Under the pieces are notes generated by a model. The model ran no database searches and was not told where the DNA came from. It saw only the letters and a list, made by a program, of their open reading frames with translations. Below are positions 13,773-15,728 of a stretch of DNA of 15,728 nt, piece by piece. Positions within the stretch are counted from its first letter, which is position 1. Each line of letters starts with the position of its first letter. Both the position numbers and the translations under genes were made by a program. The DNA is from Actinobacteria bacterium UBA7422. Its GTDB lineage: Bacteria; Actinomycetota; Actinomycetes; S36-B12. Where the stretch lies: contig DKME01000109.1 of assembly GCA_002469525.1 (NCBI GenBank), positions 4,916-20,643 of the forward strand. Direction: 5' to 3'.

Positions 13773-14457
13773 CATTCAAGCCGGCTACGGTTCGCTGCAA
13801 ATACTGCACGGGGTCAATTTCACCGTAGATAAAGGCGAGATTGTTGCGCTACTGGGCGCTAACGGTGCCGGCAAAACAACAACCCTGCGCGTCATTTCCG
13901 GGCTTGTCCCTGCTCGGGGCGGCTCGGTCACATTCGAAGGTCAAGACATCACCGGTCTGCGCAGCGACAAGCGCGTGGGCATGGGTCTGGTCCAAGTGGC
14001 CGAGGGTCGTGAACTCTTTGGCACTCTGACCGTTGAAGAGAACCTGCATATGGGCGCCTGGACCACATCAAGTTCGCAGCGAACCGCCGCCATGTCTGAG
14101 GTTCTCGATTTGTTTCCCATTCTCAGTGAACGTCGCAAACAGCGCACGGAAACCATGAGCGGGGGGCAGCAACAAATGCTTGCCGTTGGGCGCGCACTTA
14201 TGGCTCGACCAAAGTTACTCATGCTCGACGAACCCAGCATTGGGCTCGCCCCTAAATTGGTGAGTCAGGTTTTAGAAGCCGTTCAAATCATTCGCAACAC
14301 CGGAGTCACAGTATTAATCGTTGAACAGAACGCTGCCGCAACATTGGCAATCAGCGATCGTGCTTACGTTATCGAGTCGGGTGCCATTGCTTTCGAGGGA
14401 AAAGGCTCACACTTACTCGACGATGACCGGGTCCGGCGTGCCTATCTAGGTTTGTAA
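13756..14457 (+). CDS. livF: Branched-chain amino acid-type ABC importer, ATPase 2 (LivF)
   Basis: A 233-residue cytoplasmic ABC ATPase of the LivF group. Walker A is GANGAGKTT at 34-42, VAEGRELF at 81-88 is the family motif after the Q-loop, the signature is MSGGQQQ at 134-140, Walker B is LLMLDEPS, and VEQN at 189-192 stands at the H-loop, as usual for LivF. I start at ATG 13756 (MLTLSDIQAGYG), where LivF proteins normally begin, preceded by ATGAGGT. The in-frame codon at 13705 would add 17 residues inside the LivG gene without family support. It overlaps LivG by 17 bp. Its TAA shares one base with the ATG of the following MmgE/PrpD gene (TAATG), tying that enzyme to the importer operon. 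Confidence 0.95.
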   Translation: MLTLSDIQAGYGSLQILHGVNFTVDKGEIVALLGANGAGKTTTLRVISGLVPARGGSVTFEGQDITGLRSDKRVGMGLVQVAEGRELFGTLTVEENLHMGAWTTSSSQRTAAMSEVLDLFPILSERRKQRTETMSGGQQQMLAVGRALMARPKLLMLDEPSIGLAPKLVSQVLEAVQIIRNTGVTVLIVEQNAAATLAISDRAYVIESGAIAFEGKGSHLLDDDRVRRAYLGL

Positions 14458-15728
14458 TGCACGAACCCACGTCAACGGCTATCAACCACTTGGGATCGTG
14501 GGTGTCAAATCTCACGTGGGGCGATCTACCCACCACGGTTCAGCAGCGACATCAATTGATCTGGGCGGACTACCTCACGGTCGCTTCCGCCGGTGCGCAA
14601 CTGCCCGAATACTCCGAACTGATCAAGGTATGGCCCACGCCCTCCGGCCCGGCACCGATCCCCGGAACGAGCGTCATGACTTCGGCGGAAGTCAGCGCCT
14701 GGATCATGGGAGCCACCGGTGTCGCTCTAGAGCAAGATGAAGGCAATAAGTTCGCCAAAGGCCACCCCGCGGCCCACGTGATACCTGCTGTGATGGCTTT
14801 GGCGTTCGCTCACGGCTCTCGCGGAATCGATTGCGCTACCGCTGTTGCGGCCGGGTACGAGGTTGCCGCGCGTTTTGGTCGCGCCACCTCGCTTGCACCG
14901 GGCGTTCACCCGCACGGAAACTGGGGAGTCGCGGCCGCAGCCGCCGGTTGCGCTCGTTTACTCGGTCTTGATGCAAGCGCAACGGCGGCTGCCATCGATC
15001 ACGGAAGTGGCATGGCCATTGCGGGGCATTTTTCTAGTGCGATCGACGGCAACCTTGTTCGTAACTCGTGGATGGGAGCAAGCGCTTTGTCCGGCATCGC
15101 TTCCGCCTATCTAGCGGCCGCCGGTATTGCAAGTAATACCGGTACCGCAAACGACACCCTCGGCAGCATTCTTGGGACATGGGATTCTAGTTATCTCACC
15201 GACTCACTTGGATCGCGTTGGGACTGCGAGAGCAACTATTTCAAAATTCACGCCGCCTGCGCTTTCACCCACCCGCCCATTGACGCGATGCTTCAGGTGC
15301 GCACGCAGCACCCCAAGTTGGCTACCCTGTCTGCGGACAATGTTCTCAGCATCGATGTCTACACCCATTACCTTGCCGCCGGCCTGAACCATCAACAACC
15401 CGCATCCCGGCTCAGCGCCATGTTTTCTATTCCTTTTGTTATTGCGGTTGCTCTGCGCAGCGGCGAAGTGACTCCACGTCAACACGGTGCCCACGAGCGC
15501 AGTGATCCCGACATTGCGCAACTGGCTGAGCGAGTTCAGGTACACAACGATCCCGAGTTGAGCAATCTCCTTCCCCACAGCAGGGCAGCACGCGTGCGCA
15601 TTGAATTAACCAATGGTGAGGTTTTTTCCGCCCACGTGCCGAACCCAATCGGGGATAGCGACTTCGCTCCCCTTGGTCGCTCCGATCTGGAAGAAAAGGG
15701 TGCACGCTTGATACAACCAGATCTCCTA
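14457..15728 (+). CDS. MmgE/PrpD family protein, copy 2 (partial, divergent active site)
   Basis: A reading frame from ATG 14457 stays open to the window end, giving 424 residues without a stop, so the 3' end is missing. It is an MmgE/PrpD protein: SAWIMGATGVALEQDEGN at 80-97, KGHPAAHVIPAVMALA at 101-116, the HPHGNWGVAAAAAG core at 151-164, and YFKIHAACAFTHPPIDA at 261-277 (Lys263, His271). It differs strongly from copy 1. HALDFDDTH is replaced by ALEQDEGNKF plus GHP, and the GGTVK lysine region is replaced by GNLVRNSWMG with Arg202. This marks another subfamily with probably another substrate or reaction. It starts on the LivF stop (TAATG), so it is co-transcribed with the importer. Family membership is clear and function is unknown. 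Confidence 0.88.
   Translation, partial: MHEPTSTAINHLGSWVSNLTWGDLPTTVQQRHQLIWADYLTVASAGAQLPEYSELIKVWPTPSGPAPIPGTSVMTSAEVSAWIMGATGVALEQDEGNKFAKGHPAAHVIPAVMALAFAHGSRGIDCATAVAAGYEVAARFGRATSLAPGVHPHGNWGVAAAAAGCARLLGLDASATAAAIDHGSGMAIAGHFSSAIDGNLVRNSWMGASALSGIASAYLAAAGIASNTGTANDTLGSILGTWDSSYLTDSLGSRWDCESNYFKIHAACAFTHPPIDAMLQVRTQHPKLATLSADNVLSIDVYTHYLAAGLNHQQPASRLSAMFSIPFVIAVALRSGEVTPRQHGAHERSDPDIAQLAERVQVHNDPELSNLLPHSRAARVRIELTNGEVFSAHVPNPIGDSDFAPLGRSDLEEKGARLIQPDLL

Overview
The window is a stretch of actinobacterial-looking chromosome. The protein style, the moderate GC estimated by eye, the frequent GTG starts after clear Shine-Dalgarno sequences, and a lipoprotein with an acidic Ala/Ser/Glu/Thr linker after its lipobox all suggest Actinomycetota. 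No species can be named from what is visible. There is no rRNA, tRNA, CRISPR array, insertion sequence or phage gene.

Layout: (1) 1-1068, plus strand, is the 3' end of a polytopic membrane protein that may be a GT-C-type glycosyltransferase. It meets the next operon tail to tail with a 14-bp gap. (2) 1083-9242, minus strand, is a tightly packed nine-gene operon. In transcription order it encodes an IclR regulator, a CaiB/BaiF CoA-transferase, a CitE/HpcH-type lyase, a cyclase-family metal hydrolase, an MmgE/PrpD protein, a divergent SDR, a muconolactone-isomerase-like protein, an NTF2/SnoaL-fold protein and a dihydropyrimidinase/hydantoinase-like amidohydrolase. Most neighbours overlap at ATGA or GTGA. 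(3) 9243-9596 is the divergent control region, with a GGAAC-A-GTTCC palindrome, a duplicated TGAGCGGAA and promoter-like hexamers. (4) 9597-14457, plus strand, is a complete branched-chain-amino-acid-type ABC importer: lipoprotein, two permeases and two ATPases. A perfect 17-bp hairpin lies between the binding-protein gene and the first permease gene. (5) 14457-15728, plus strand, is a second, very different MmgE/PrpD gene. It starts on the stop codon of the last ATPase gene and runs off the window.

Reading the genes together (inference): an IclR regulator appears to control uptake of a small polar acid, amide or lactam by the importer. Two metal hydrolases could open a cyclic amide or imide. 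Small isomerase- or dehydratase-like proteins and two MmgE/PrpD proteins could then rearrange the resulting polycarboxylate. CaiB would activate it as a CoA thioester and the CitE-type enzyme would cleave it to an acyl-CoA and an oxo-acid. The combination matches no complete pathway I can name. There is no ring dioxygenase, acyl-CoA dehydrogenase or MaoC/crotonase hydratase in view, so either the substrate enters already oxidised or the missing steps lie to the right of the window. This unassigned catabolic island is the best candidate here for an undescribed system.
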